This document shows, piece after piece, positions 53,420 through 61,903 of a stretch of 64,000 nucleotides of DNA (its first letter is position 1; each line of letters begins with the position of its first letter). The stretch spans positions 1-64,000 of the forward strand of contig JAFVUF010000002.1 of the NCBI GenBank assembly GCA_017502875.1, in the 5' to 3' direction. The notes beneath the pieces were generated by a model. That model did not search any database, was not told the origin of the DNA, and saw nothing but the letters and a program-made list of their open reading frames with translations. The stretch is from Clostridia bacterium (GTDB lineage Bacteria; Bacillota; Clostridia; Oscillospirales; CAG-272). The position numbers and the translations under genes are program-made.

Positions 53420-53446
53420 ATAAAATTTTCCGTCAAAGCATAGGAT
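53420..53446 (+). promoter_or_regulatory. Candidate mother-cell (SigE) promoter of yabP
   Basis: ATA (53420-53422), 16 nt, CATAGGAT (53439-53446). This matches the ATA-N16/18-CATAnnnT pattern of SigE promoters; Bacillus yabP and yabQ are SigE-dependent. Confidence 0.5.
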
Positions 53447-53481
53447 TATTCGTATAACGATAATAATAAGGGGCGGAAAAT

Positions 53482-53772
53482 ATGGCGGAAATACAGAAAA
53501 GCGTAAGCACAGGTGTAAAGAAGCATTCGCTTCAGATGGCGAACAGAGAGTCGCTTTACGTTAGCGGAGTAGAGGACGTTGTAAGCTTTGACGAGGCTTG
53601 TATAGTGTTGTCAACCGTTTGCGGAATAATGTCAGTGGACGGCTCCGGAATGCATATTTTGAGTCTTGATACCGATAAGGGCGACGTCGAAATTTCCGGA
53701 AGCGTAAACGGTATAATCTATCCCGAGGGCGCGGTGAAGGGCGGAGGCATATTCCGCAAAAGGCAGAGATAA
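53482..53772 (+). CDS. yabP: Sporulation protein YabP
   Basis: 96 residues. HSLQMANRESLYVSGVEDVVSFDE followed by beta-rich sequence (GDVEISGSVNGIIYP) is the YabP pattern. It is needed for spore formation, probably in the mother cell. Its stop overlaps the yabQ start by one base (TAATG). Confidence 0.92.
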   Translation: MAEIQKSVSTGVKKHSLQMANRESLYVSGVEDVVSFDEACIVLSTVCGIMSVDGSGMHILSLDTDKGDVEISGSVNGIIYPEGAVKGGGIFRKRQR

Positions 53773-54395
53773 TGTTTGCCGACGCGAAGGGCTTCTGGGT
53801 GCTTTTGGCGTTTTCACTGATTACGGGTGCGATGCTCGGCGTTTTTTACGATGCGCTTCGGCTTTTTATAAACACACTTTTACCTGAAAAAAAGTTGAAT
53901 GTGAGTGGCAGAAGGCTGCTCGGAGCAGATGAAAGAAGCGCCGAAAGGGCGCTGTATCCGATAGACGTCTCGGTGAAGGCAAGAGACGTTGTATACTTTT
54001 TTTCTGATATAGTGTTTTGCGTTATCAGCGCGTTTGCGGTGATAATACTAATTTTTCACTTGAATTACGGCGAAATAAGGGCGTTTTCGCTGATTGCGGC
54101 GCTTGCGGGCTTTACCGTATATAAAAAAACACTCGGAATTGCGGTATACAGCTTGCTTTCAAGGGTTATCAGCTTTGCGCTAAAGCTGATAAAAAAAGCC
54201 GCTAAGGTGGCTTTATATCCAATAATTACACCGATAAAGAAAATAACGTGTCATATCCTCGGAACGCTAAGGCGGCGCTCGGTTAAAAAAAGAGCGCAAA
54301 AAGCCGTTTTGGCGATGGAGGAAAGCGAAAGGATAAGGCAGGAAAAAAGGAATAGGAAAAATGAGAGAGATAAAGGCGCGGATACTTTCCGATAA
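53772..54395 (+). CDS. yabQ: Spore cortex protein YabQ
   Basis: 207 residues. Four hydrophobic segments: the first contains the family motif FSLITGAMLGVFYDALRLF; a further one is FFSDIVFCVISAFAVIILIFHLNYGEIRAF. The C-terminal 60 residues are basic and polar (RRRSVKKRAQKA, RIRQEKRNRKNERDK). It is required for cortex formation in spores. DivIC, its usual downstream neighbour, is replaced by a fumarase gene that overlaps the yabQ end by 35 nt in another frame. Confidence 0.9.
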   Translation: MFADAKGFWVLLAFSLITGAMLGVFYDALRLFINTLLPEKKLNVSGRRLLGADERSAERALYPIDVSVKARDVVYFFSDIVFCVISAFAVIILIFHLNYGEIRAFSLIAALAGFTVYKKTLGIAVYSLLSRVISFALKLIKKAAKVALYPIITPIKKITCHILGTLRRRSVKKRAQKAVLAMEESERIRQEKRNRKNERDKGADTFR

Positions 54396-55206
54396 AGTCA
54401 GAGAGCTGTTTATTAAGGCTAATGTTAAGCTGCCGTGTGATACCGCTATGCGTATCAAAGAGGCGTGCGAAACTGAAACAAGCGGCGCGGGCGCGGCGGC
54501 GCTAAGGGTAGCGGTCGCCAATCTTGAAGCGGCGGAGCTTAACGAAATGCCGATATGTCAGGATACGGGAATGGCGGTCGTTTTCTGTGAGATAGGAAAC
54601 GAGGTACATATAACTGACGGTGATTTCGAGGAAGCTATAAACGACGGTGTCAGACGGGCGTATAAAGACGGCTATTTCCGTTGCTCCGTTGTCGCTGATC
54701 CGCTTTTTGAGCGAAAAAACACAACCGACAACACTCCCGCTATTATTCATACGAGAATTGTCAAGGGCGATAAAATAAAGCTTTGGGCAGAGCCTAAGGG
54801 CTTCGGAAGCGAAAATATGAGCAAAATAAAGATGTTCAATCCTTCTGCTTCAAGACAGGATATAATAGATTTCGTTGTCGATACGGTTAAGAGCGCGGGA
54901 GGCAACCCCTGTCCACCCGTTGTTATAGGCGTTGGAATAGGCGGCACCTTTGACTACTGTGCAGTGCTTGCTAAAAAAGCGCTTACCAGAGCCGTTTCAG
55001 AGGGTAACAGCAATTCTATGTACGCGAAGCTTGAAGAAGATATACTTTCGGCTCTGAACGAAACGGGAGTAGGGCCTCAAGGCTTTGGCGGTAAAACCAC
55101 GGCGCTTGGTGTCAATATTGAATATTATCCTACGCACATCGCGGGACTTCCCGTTGCTGTCAACGTGAACTGTCATGTCGCGCGTCATGCTGAGGCAGAG
55201 ATATAA
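54361..55206 (+). CDS. Class I fumarate hydratase (or tartrate dehydratase) alpha subunit
   Basis: 281 residues. The Fe-S cluster Cys are in MPICQDTGMAVVFCEIG, GGNPCPPVVIGVGIGGTFDYCAVLAKKAL and a further Cys near the end; the length matches the alpha subunits of two-part enzymes. It hydrates fumarate to malate with a partner beta subunit, but no beta gene follows: a strong terminator lies 20 nt after the stop. AAAGGAATAGG precedes the ATG within yabQ. Confidence 0.92.
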   Translation: MREIKARILSDKVRELFIKANVKLPCDTAMRIKEACETETSGAGAAALRVAVANLEAAELNEMPICQDTGMAVVFCEIGNEVHITDGDFEEAINDGVRRAYKDGYFRCSVVADPLFERKNTTDNTPAIIHTRIVKGDKIKLWAEPKGFGSENMSKIKMFNPSASRQDIIDFVVDTVKSAGGNPCPPVVIGVGIGGTFDYCAVLAKKALTRAVSEGNSNSMYAKLEEDILSALNETGVGPQGFGGKTTALGVNIEYYPTHIAGLPVAVNVNCHVARHAEAEI

Positions 55207-55223
55207 CAGTAAATTATCTAAAC

Positions 55224-55252
55224 TAAAAAACGCCCGAACGGGCGTTTTTTTA
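55224..55252 (+). terminator. Terminator after the fumarase alpha gene
   Basis: aaaaaacgcccg / cgggcgtttttt hairpin with a two-base loop. Confidence 0.9.
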
Positions 55253-55262
55253 CATTTGAATA

Positions 55263-55291
55263 TTGACATTAAAGTCCGTTTGTGATAGAAT
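55263..55291 (+). promoter_or_regulatory. Promoter of the first MATE gene
   Basis: TTGACA (55263-55268), 17 nt, TAGAAT (55286-55291). Confidence 0.8.
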
Positions 55292-55325
55292 AATAAGGAT
55301 TTTTGCAAGTTTAAGGAAGTAACTG

Positions 55326-56687
55326 ATGGAAAACACATTAAAAGAAAATAAAATGGGTACTTGGCATATACCTAAGCTGCTCTATTCAATATCCTTACCG
55401 ATAATAATTTCCATGATTGTACAGGCAATGTATAACGTAGTTGACTCGGTATACGTCGCGCAGTACGACAATATAGCGGGAACGGGCGCTCTTACCCTCG
55501 CTTTCCCGATACAGAACCTGATGATAGCGGTTGCGGTAGGACTTGCGGTAGGTATGAACGCGCTCCTTTCAAGGTCGCTCGGAGAAAAAAATTTCGAGAA
55601 GGCGAATAAGGTCGCTGGACAGGGCTTTTTCCTCACCTTCTGCGGCTATCTTTTGTTCCTTATAATAGGACTGTTTCTGGTAAAGCCGTTTGTTTCTACT
55701 CAGGCGGAGGCGGGGACGACGCTCTATGATTATAGCGTTGATTATCTTTCAATAGTCTGTATAGGCTCTCTTGGAGTATTCGTTCAGGTGGTTACGGAGA
55801 GGCTTCTTCAGGCTACGGGAAAGTCCTTTTACAGTATGCTTACTCAGCTTTCGGGCGCGATAGTTAATATTGTTTTAGACCCTATTTTGATTTTCGGGTG
55901 GCTTGGACTTCCCGAAATGGGAGTTGCGGGCGCAGCATACGCTACTGTTATCGGACAGTGGGTAGCGGCTATCATAGGAATAGTTCTTAATCTTTGTATT
56001 AATAAAGAGCTTAAGCTTCAAGTAAAGAATTTTATTCCGGAGCTTAAGCTTGTAAAGGAAATTCTTATTATCGGAATTCCGTCCGTGCTTATGCAGGCGA
56101 TAGGCAGCGTAATGACCTTCTGTATGAATAAGATACTCATAGGCTTCAGTACGGAGGCATTAAACGTATTCGGTCTTTATTTCAAGCTACAAAGCTTTGT
56201 GTTTATGCCTATCTTCGGTCTTAATAACGGAATGGTTCCGATAGTAGCGTATAACTACGGAGCTAAAAGAAAGGATAGGGTTATAGCTACAATAAGGCTC
56301 GCCGCTTTTACCGCGATAGGCTATATGCTTCTCGGATTTCTCATTTTTCAGATATTCCCCACGGTGCTTTTAGGATTCTTTAACGCTTCGGAGAGCATGC
56401 TCGCCATCGGTAAGGTGGCCTTGAGAACAATCAGTATATGCTTTGTTTTCGCGGGATTTTCGGTTATTGCCTCGGCAACCTGTCAAGCGCTTGGAAAGAG
56501 TATATACAGTCTTATAATAAGCCTTGGCAGACAGCTTGTTGTGCTTATCCCCTCGGCATTCCTGCTTTCGCTTTTAGGAAACGTTAATCTCATCTGGTGG
56601 GCGTTCCCGATAGCCGAAGTGCTCAGCCTGCTTTTGTGCGTTTATTTCCTTATAAGAGTACTGAAAAAAACTTTTTCAGGAGAATAA
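55326..56687 (+). CDS. MATE-family efflux transporter
   Basis: 453 residues, 12 helices in two six-helix halves. MATE motifs: LSLPIIISMIVQAMYNVVDSVYVAQ at the start, AVAVGLAVGMNALLSRSLGE, and GLNNGMVPIVAYNYGAKRKDRV in the second half. It exports small organic cations or drugs with Na+ or H+. It is monocistronic. Confidence 0.92.
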   Translation: MENTLKENKMGTWHIPKLLYSISLPIIISMIVQAMYNVVDSVYVAQYDNIAGTGALTLAFPIQNLMIAVAVGLAVGMNALLSRSLGEKNFEKANKVAGQGFFLTFCGYLLFLIIGLFLVKPFVSTQAEAGTTLYDYSVDYLSIVCIGSLGVFVQVVTERLLQATGKSFYSMLTQLSGAIVNIVLDPILIFGWLGLPEMGVAGAAYATVIGQWVAAIIGIVLNLCINKELKLQVKNFIPELKLVKEILIIGIPSVLMQAIGSVMTFCMNKILIGFSTEALNVFGLYFKLQSFVFMPIFGLNNGMVPIVAYNYGAKRKDRVIATIRLAAFTAIGYMLLGFLIFQIFPTVLLGFFNASESMLAIGKVALRTISICFVFAGFSVIASATCQALGKSIYSLIISLGRQLVVLIPSAFLLSLLGNVNLIWWAFPIAEVLSLLLCVYFLIRVLKKTFSGE

Positions 56688-56692
56688 GTTTA

Positions 56693-56747
56693 ATAAAAAA
56701 TCGCCGTCCTTAAAGCTTTGTGTTTGAGCTTAGACGGCGTTTTTTAT
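56693..56747. terminator. Bidirectional terminator between MATE and rubrerythrin
   Basis: aaaaatcgccgtc / gacggcgtttttt stem with a 25-nt loop. Confidence 0.8.
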
Positions 56748-57344
56748 TTACTTTTTAGTATAGGGCGCAAGCTCAAGGCGGATAAAAAATCCCTTGTCGT
56801 GCTTGCAAACGGGGCATTTCTCCGGCGCGCCCGTGGCGTTAACGACGTAACCGCAGTTAAGACATACCCAGTCGCACGCAACGTCGGATACGAACAGCTT
56901 ACCGCCTTCAAGCAGATCGGCAAGCATACCGAAGCGGTTACCGTGAGTTTTTTCGATCTCGGATATCAGCTTGAAGGAAGCGGCAACCTGTGAAAAACCC
57001 TCGTCGTCAGCCTTTTTGGCGAACTCCTTATATATTGGCTCATGCTCGGCGTATTCGTGCTGCTGAGCGTAACGAAGAAGCTGAACCGTGTCGTTAGTTA
57101 TGTCAATAGGGTAATCAGCGTTTACGTTAAGCTCCTTTCCCGACAGCTCCTTTAAATGCTGGTAAAAGATTTCCGCATGCTCCTTCTCCTGGTTTGCGGT
57201 GTAGGTGAATACCGCTTCAATTACGTGAAGCGATTGGCTTCGGGCAAGCTCGGCTGAAAACGTGTATCTGTTTCTTGCCATGCTCTCGCCCGCAAAAGCT
57301 CTCATAAGATTGTCCTTTGTTTCGCTTGAATTAAAATCCGTCAA
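56748..57344 (-). CDS. Rubrerythrin
   Basis: 198 residues from TTG 57344 (AGGTAGGA 8 nt upstream). The diiron domain begins MRAFAGESMARNRYTFSAELA and includes EKEHAEIFYQHL and the C-terminal SEIEKTHGNRF; the rubredoxin-like tail has CLNCGY and CPVCKHDKG. It reduces H2O2 in anaerobes. TTG is supported by the family N-terminal KTEQNLLKAFAGES-like alignment. Confidence 0.95.
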   Translation of the reverse strand: MTDFNSSETKDNLMRAFAGESMARNRYTFSAELARSQSLHVIEAVFTYTANQEKEHAEIFYQHLKELSGKELNVNADYPIDITNDTVQLLRYAQQHEYAEHEPIYKEFAKKADDEGFSQVAASFKLISEIEKTHGNRFGMLADLLEGGKLFVSDVACDWVCLNCGYVVNATGAPEKCPVCKHDKGFFIRLELAPYTKK

Positions 57345-57410
57345 CTTAAGTGTCCTACCTTTCGTGTAAAGTTATCACTATTGTTGACGGATTTAATATT
57401 ATTTATTCTC

Positions 57411-57818
57411 TTAAGTGTCAAGCTCCTCAATAAGTTTTTCAAGCTCACACATAAGAGACGGGGCAAATTCAAGGATTTCCTCTGTCCATTCATCAAAGAG
57501 GGCGTCGTATTCTCCCTCCCATTCGTCGATTATTTCAAGTCTTTCTTCGGTATCCTCAGGCGGCATGCATTCGGGGAATATGGCGTTAGCGCTGTCAATT
57601 ATCGCAGCTATTTCCTCCATGCCGACACTGTATAGGTTGTCAAGCGCGTCAGAAGCATATCCGCCGGCATAGCTTTGGTAATATGAAAGAAGCCCGGCTC
57701 CGTTTACCGCGTCATAAATGCTTTTTAGGTTGTATACCGCTTTTTCTTCTTGTGTAAGGGAATAATAATCGTCTTCGGCAGAGTCAAAAATATTTTGTAA
57801 AATATCGTAGCGGCTCAT
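57411..57818 (-). CDS. DMP19-like (DUF4375) acidic protein
   Basis: 135 residues, very acidic (EDTEERLEIIDEWEGEYDALFDEWTEEILEF). The central NGAGLLSYYQSYAGGYASDALDNLYSVG resembles the NGGFxQYFxNSSGxYAxxAxxAL core of DMP19/DUF4375 proteins; Neisseria DMP19 is a DNA-mimic protein that binds a repressor. Whether this one mimics DNA is unknown. It follows the second MATE gene by 32 nt on the same strand. Confidence 0.65.
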   Translation of the reverse strand: MSRYDILQNIFDSAEDDYYSLTQEEKAVYNLKSIYDAVNGAGLLSYYQSYAGGYASDALDNLYSVGMEEIAAIIDSANAIFPECMPPEDTEERLEIIDEWEGEYDALFDEWTEEILEFAPSLMCELEKLIEELDT

Positions 57819-57850
57819 AAGAATGAGACTCCTCTCTATAATAAAAAATA

Positions 57851-59227
57851 TTAAAGCTTAACAGTGTTAAGCGAGCGCTTGGAATAAAAAATACAAAAGA
57901 TACCCAGCGCCGCGCACGTAAGAAACCAAGTAACCGGGTAACACGTGTAAAGACCTACTGGGGAGTTAAACGGCTCTAAAACAAATATGAACTTTACCCA
58001 GACGATACGCAGCAGACAAGCACCGGTAAGCGAGCAGATCATGGTGGTGATTGAGTAGCCGAGTCCTCTTAGATATCCGCTTAATATTTCCATTAATCCG
58101 CAAAGGAAGTACGTACCGAGCATTATTTTTATACGTACCGCTACCGCGTCAAGCACGGCGGCTTTGTTGGGGTCTGTGGGATCAATAAAGATGTTGGCAA
58201 GCTGATTTGAAAAGATAATCGAGATGAAACCGACTGTGATACCGGCGATTACGACCTGTATCATACAGTATAAAAGAGATTTAATCACTCTTTTGGTCTT
58301 ACCGGCGCCGTAATTCTGACCGGTAAAGGTTATCGTTGCCTGCTGATAACTATGCATAGCCGTGTAGGTGAAGCCCTCAATGGTGCCGCTTATTGCGTTT
58401 GCAGATATCACCTCGGCGGACAGGGTATTAGCGGCGGTCTGAATGGTAACGTTGGATAGTGAAAAAAGTGATGACTGAATACCTGACGGAAGACCTATAA
58501 CAAGTATCTTTTTAAGTGAGTTTATGTTTATACCGAGCTTAGATAAATAAAATTTAAAGCAGTCGTTTGATTTTGCCAGCTTGATTATTACCCAAATCGC
58601 AGACAGGTATTGCGCGATAATGGTCGAAATGGCAACGCCCTCGACGGACATACCGCAGCCGATAACGAAAACAAGATTAAGCGCGACGTTCACGAGTCCT
58701 GTTGAGGCAAGTATTATAAGCGGTGTGCGTGAGTCGCCCGTTGAGCGCAGTATCGTTGCCCCGAAATTAAAAACTGAGCTCGCGGGTATACCAAGACATA
58801 TTATTTTAACGTAAAGAACAGCGTTCTTAATAAACACCTCTTTTGTACCCATAAGTATGAGAACAGGCTCGCATATAAAAAAACCTATAACGGAAAGCGC
58901 GACTCCGCCGATAAAGCCAAAGGTTATGGAGGTATGAACCGCGCGAGAGACCTCCTCGCTTTTCTTTGCGCCGTATGCCTGCGCTATTACAACCGAGCTT
59001 CCAACCGAAATGCCTATCAGGAAGTTGATTATAAGATTGTTTAAGCTACTTGTCGAGCCAACCGCGCCAAGAGCGTTCGGGTCTCCGGAAAAGCGGCCTA
59101 CGACCATCTGGTCAGCAGCGTTATACAGGAGCTGTAAAATACCCGTAACCATAATTGGCACAGCGTACAGAAATATTCTGCTAAACAGAGGACCTTCTGT
59201 TATTCGGACTGATTTTGAGCTTTGCAT
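57851..59227 (-). CDS. MATE-family efflux transporter
   Basis: 458 residues from ATG 59227 (AGAGGATT upstream; 16 further in-frame codons upstream look non-coding). FSRIFLYAVPIMVTGILQLLYNAADQMVVGRF at the start is the family signature of DinF/NorM-like MATE proteins. Twelve helices. It differs clearly from the first MATE of this window, so they are not a recent duplication. It probably shares its transcript with the DMP19-like gene. Confidence 0.92.
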   Translation of the reverse strand: MQSSKSVRITEGPLFSRIFLYAVPIMVTGILQLLYNAADQMVVGRFSGDPNALGAVGSTSSLNNLIINFLIGISVGSSVVIAQAYGAKKSEEVSRAVHTSITFGFIGGVALSVIGFFICEPVLILMGTKEVFIKNAVLYVKIICLGIPASSVFNFGATILRSTGDSRTPLIILASTGLVNVALNLVFVIGCGMSVEGVAISTIIAQYLSAIWVIIKLAKSNDCFKFYLSKLGININSLKKILVIGLPSGIQSSLFSLSNVTIQTAANTLSAEVISANAISGTIEGFTYTAMHSYQQATITFTGQNYGAGKTKRVIKSLLYCMIQVVIAGITVGFISIIFSNQLANIFIDPTDPNKAAVLDAVAVRIKIMLGTYFLCGLMEILSGYLRGLGYSITTMICSLTGACLLRIVWVKFIFVLEPFNSPVGLYTCYPVTWFLTCAALGIFCIFYSKRSLNTVKL

Positions 59228-59399
59228 TAAGTAATCCTCTTGGCAAAAAGCGCTTTCTTGTATTCGGCTCATCATAAAATGAGGGGTAATTTCATTATAC
59301 TTAAAATGTAGCTTTTGTCAAGGCATTTTTTATTTAAACTACTTGAAAAAAAGAACGTAATGTGTTATCATAATAAAAACGGAAAGGAAATATAAAAAC

Positions 59400-60197
59400 A
59401 TGATATATGAAGAGATAACGCTTGGTGTCGGGAATGCGGCGCTTCACGTATATAAGCCCGATAAAACCAATAAAAACGAGGCGATTCTTGTTATTCCGGG
59501 AGGCGGGTACGGCGCGGTGTGTACTGACCGAGAGGGAGAGCCTATTGCGCTTTCTTATCTTTCAAAGGGATTTACCGCGTTCGTGCTTCAATATTCGGTT
59601 GGAGAAGCGGCTCCTATTAACTGTCCTCTTGCCGAGGCAAGCGCGGCGGTGGCGTACATAAGAAGAAATAAGGATAAGTACGGGATTTGTCCAGATAGGG
59701 TGTACGCAGTCGGTTTTTCCGCGGGAGGACATCTTTGCGGCTCGCTTGGAGAGCTTTGGCACAGAGATGAAATAGTCAAAAAAGCAGGAATAGAGTACGG
59801 CGAGAATAAGCCAAACGGAGTGGTTCTTTGCTATCCTGTAATAACGGGCGGAGAAAAGGCTCACAAGGACTCGTTCTACAATCTTATAGGTACAACCGAG
59901 CCAACCGAGGAGCAGCTTGATTATTATTCTCTTGAAAAGCACGTCGACGAGAGGAGCGCTCCGGCGTTTATCATACATACAGCGGAGGACGAGCTTGTTC
60001 CCGTACATAATTCGCTTATGATGGCTACCGCGTATGCAAACGCAAAGGTTCCGTTTGAGCTTCACGTGTATCCGCACGGCCCTCACGGTATGGCTTTGGG
60101 TAACGCCATTACCGCAAACGGCAATCTCGGTTATATAGACAAAAGATACGAGCGATGGGTAGATGACAGTATAAGCTTTTTCAGAGGACTGAAATAA
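59400..60197 (+). CDS. Alpha/beta-hydrolase, acetylxylan-esterase-like
   Basis: 265 residues, no signal peptide. Oxyanion-hole IPGGGYGAVC (the HGGGY-type motif), nucleophile Ser in VGFSAGGHLC, Asp in TAEDELVPVHN and His in YPHGPHGMA form the triad of the BD-FAE/AXE-type esterase group. It may deacetylate xylo-oligosaccharides or similar compounds in the cytoplasm. Confidence 0.85.
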   Translation: MIYEEITLGVGNAALHVYKPDKTNKNEAILVIPGGGYGAVCTDREGEPIALSYLSKGFTAFVLQYSVGEAAPINCPLAEASAAVAYIRRNKDKYGICPDRVYAVGFSAGGHLCGSLGELWHRDEIVKKAGIEYGENKPNGVVLCYPVITGGEKAHKDSFYNLIGTTEPTEEQLDYYSLEKHVDERSAPAFIIHTAEDELVPVHNSLMMATAYANAKVPFELHVYPHGPHGMALGNAITANGNLGYIDKRYERWVDDSISFFRGLK

Positions 60198-60205
60198 AAA
60201 ACAAG

Positions 60206-60246
60206 AAAGACGGGGCTGTCTTAACAGAGACAGCCCCGTCGCTTTT
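60206..60246. terminator. Terminator between esterase and dpaB
   Basis: gacggggctgtct / agacagccccgtc, a 13-bp perfect stem followed by a short T run. Confidence 0.85.
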
Positions 60247-60805
60247 ATATCAACAAAGGCTGGAGCTGCTTTCCCTGAAGCGCAAGCGAGAGCGTTTTTT
60301 CAGTAAGAGAGAAGTCGCTGATAAGCGAATGGGGCTTGTTTATCGGGTCGTCCTGACCGAAGGGGACGATATAAACGCTTTTGCGTTGGAGAAGGGTGGC
60401 GAGATTTTTTAGGTTTTGAGAGAGCGCGTCGTTGGTTGAGATTGCGATAACAAGCGGTCTGTCCTGTCTTAAATGAGCCTTTGCCGCCATCGTTACCGTG
60501 CTATCGGTTATACCGCACGCAAGCTTTGCGAGGGTATTTCCGGTGCAGGGACAAATCACCATTGCGTCCAGCGGAGTTTTAGGGCCAAGCGGCTCAGCCT
60601 CTGTGATTAATCTAATTGGGGAGCTTCCGCATACGTCGGTCAATGCCATAAGAGTATCCTCAGCTTTTCCGAAGCGGGTGTCGGTTCGTGATATTGCTTC
60701 GCTCACAATAGGTACTATTTCGTAATTCTCTATGAGCGTATTCAGAACGGAAAGCGAGCGGCGCACCGTGCAGAAGGAACCCGTCAGCGCGTATCCGATT
60801 TTCAT
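60245..60805 (-). CDS. dpaB: Dipicolinate synthase subunit B
   Basis: 186 residues, flavoprotein fold. The start MKIGYALTGSFCTV and MVICPCTGNTLAKLACGITDSTVTMAAKAHLR match SpoVFB. With DpaA it converts the lysine-pathway intermediate to dipicolinic acid in the mother cell. The gap to dpaA is 13 nt. Confidence 0.93.
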   Translation of the reverse strand: MKIGYALTGSFCTVRRSLSVLNTLIENYEIVPIVSEAISRTDTRFGKAEDTLMALTDVCGSSPIRLITEAEPLGPKTPLDAMVICPCTGNTLAKLACGITDSTVTMAAKAHLRQDRPLVIAISTNDALSQNLKNLATLLQRKSVYIVPFGQDDPINKPHSLISDFSLTEKTLSLALQGKQLQPLLI

Positions 60806-60818
60806 TGTTTTTATCCTT

Positions 60819-61700
60819 TCACAAGTTACGGGTTAGATGGAAGGCGTTTTCAATATGGGAAGTAACCTCGTCGCATATAATGCTTGCGGCGCTTTTGGGC
60901 GCGTATTTTCCGGGAAGAGAGAGAGCCCATATCACTTTAAGACCAAGTCTCTCCGCCTCTGAAAAATCAACACCTCCGGGAGCCGAGGCTAAGTCGATTA
61001 TAAGACAGTCCGCGGAAATAACGGCAAGAGCATGTTTGTCAAGGACAAGAGATGGCGCTGTGTTGAAAATAATATCAGCTTTTTTTATCGAGCTTCCGAG
61101 TGCTTTGAGTGAAGTTACGCGCATTCCCTCGGTTTCAGCCGCTGCAAGAGCCTCGCTTCTTCTCGCCGCAACGCAAACATCACACCCGAGAGCCTTTAAT
61201 CTATGACATAGCAGTCTGCCTATTCTTCCGTATCCAATCACAGTAGTAGCCAAGCCGTGAAGATTTGTAGGAAGCTCTCTCATGGCAATCTCAATGGCGC
61301 CCTCGGCAGTACAAAGGGCGTTTTTTATCATAACCGCCTCAATGCGTCCATAGTCTGTTACGTTAAGCTCCATTTTTTCTGCCAGCTCGTTTACGGAGCT
61401 TTTTAAGCCGCCGCCGAAGGTAAGGCGTACTCCTTTTTTCTTGATTTCTGAAAAGAGCTCGTCGAGCCTTACGTTACAGTCCTCGCAGACAGCGTTAAGA
61501 AATACGCCGTCGGGAGAAATGGGGTAGGGAAGTATAACGGCGTCGGCGCCGTCAAGGGCTTCGCTTATAGAAGCGCACTCGTTTTGCGTATTTCCCTTGA
61601 TACCGTAGGCTGATACGGAGTATCCGAGCGCAATAAGCTCAGTTATTATATAGCTTTGCCTTAGGTCGCCGCCAAGCACGGCGATTTTGATACTGTTCAT
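60819..61700 (-). CDS. dpaA: Dipicolinate synthase subunit A
   Basis: 293 residues from ATG 61700 (AAAGGATG upstream; an earlier start at 61799 is unsupported). The N part IKIAVLGGDLRQSYIITELIALGYSV is characteristic of SpoVFA, and TTVIGYGRIGRLLCHRLKALGCDV is its NAD site. It catalyses the step to dipicolinic acid, the spore-core solute that complexes Ca2+. lysC elsewhere in the window starts the same pathway. Confidence 0.95.
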   Translation of the reverse strand: MNSIKIAVLGGDLRQSYIITELIALGYSVSAYGIKGNTQNECASISEALDGADAVILPYPISPDGVFLNAVCEDCNVRLDELFSEIKKKGVRLTFGGGLKSSVNELAEKMELNVTDYGRIEAVMIKNALCTAEGAIEIAMRELPTNLHGLATTVIGYGRIGRLLCHRLKALGCDVCVAARRSEALAAAETEGMRVTSLKALGSSIKKADIIFNTAPSLVLDKHALAVISADCLIIDLASAPGGVDFSEAERLGLKVIWALSLPGKYAPKSAASIICDEVTSHIENAFHLTRNL

Positions 61701-61778
61701 TTGACTACATCCTTTCCGCATAGCATTTAAGTGCAGCTCAGTACTGTTTTTTATGACGGAAAACACCGTTCTGCTCAC

Positions 61779-61804
61779 AGTATATGCGGACAAATACAAA
61801 CTGT
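61779..61804 (-). promoter_or_regulatory. Candidate mother-cell (SigK-type) promoter of dpaAB
   Basis: On the minus strand AC (61803-61804), 16 nt, CATATACT (61779-61786). SigK promoters read AC-N16/17-CATAnnnTA; Bacillus spoVF is SigK-dependent. Confidence 0.45.
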
Positions 61805-61838
61805 TAAAGCTTGGTTGTATATAAAAAGGCGAAATGTG

Positions 61839-61867
61839 TTGACTTTTTTATTAAAATGTAGTACAAT
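61839..61867 (+). promoter_or_regulatory. Promoter of plsC
   Basis: TTGACT (61839-61844), 17 nt, TACAAT (61862-61867). Confidence 0.8.
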
Positions 61868-61903
61868 ATTTATAGTTTTATTTTTGAAAGGAGCTTGATT
61901 GTC

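Noticed and set aside
55326..59227. Recent duplication of the two MATE genes
   Set aside because: Their protein sequences differ throughout and they are on opposite strands with other genes between.
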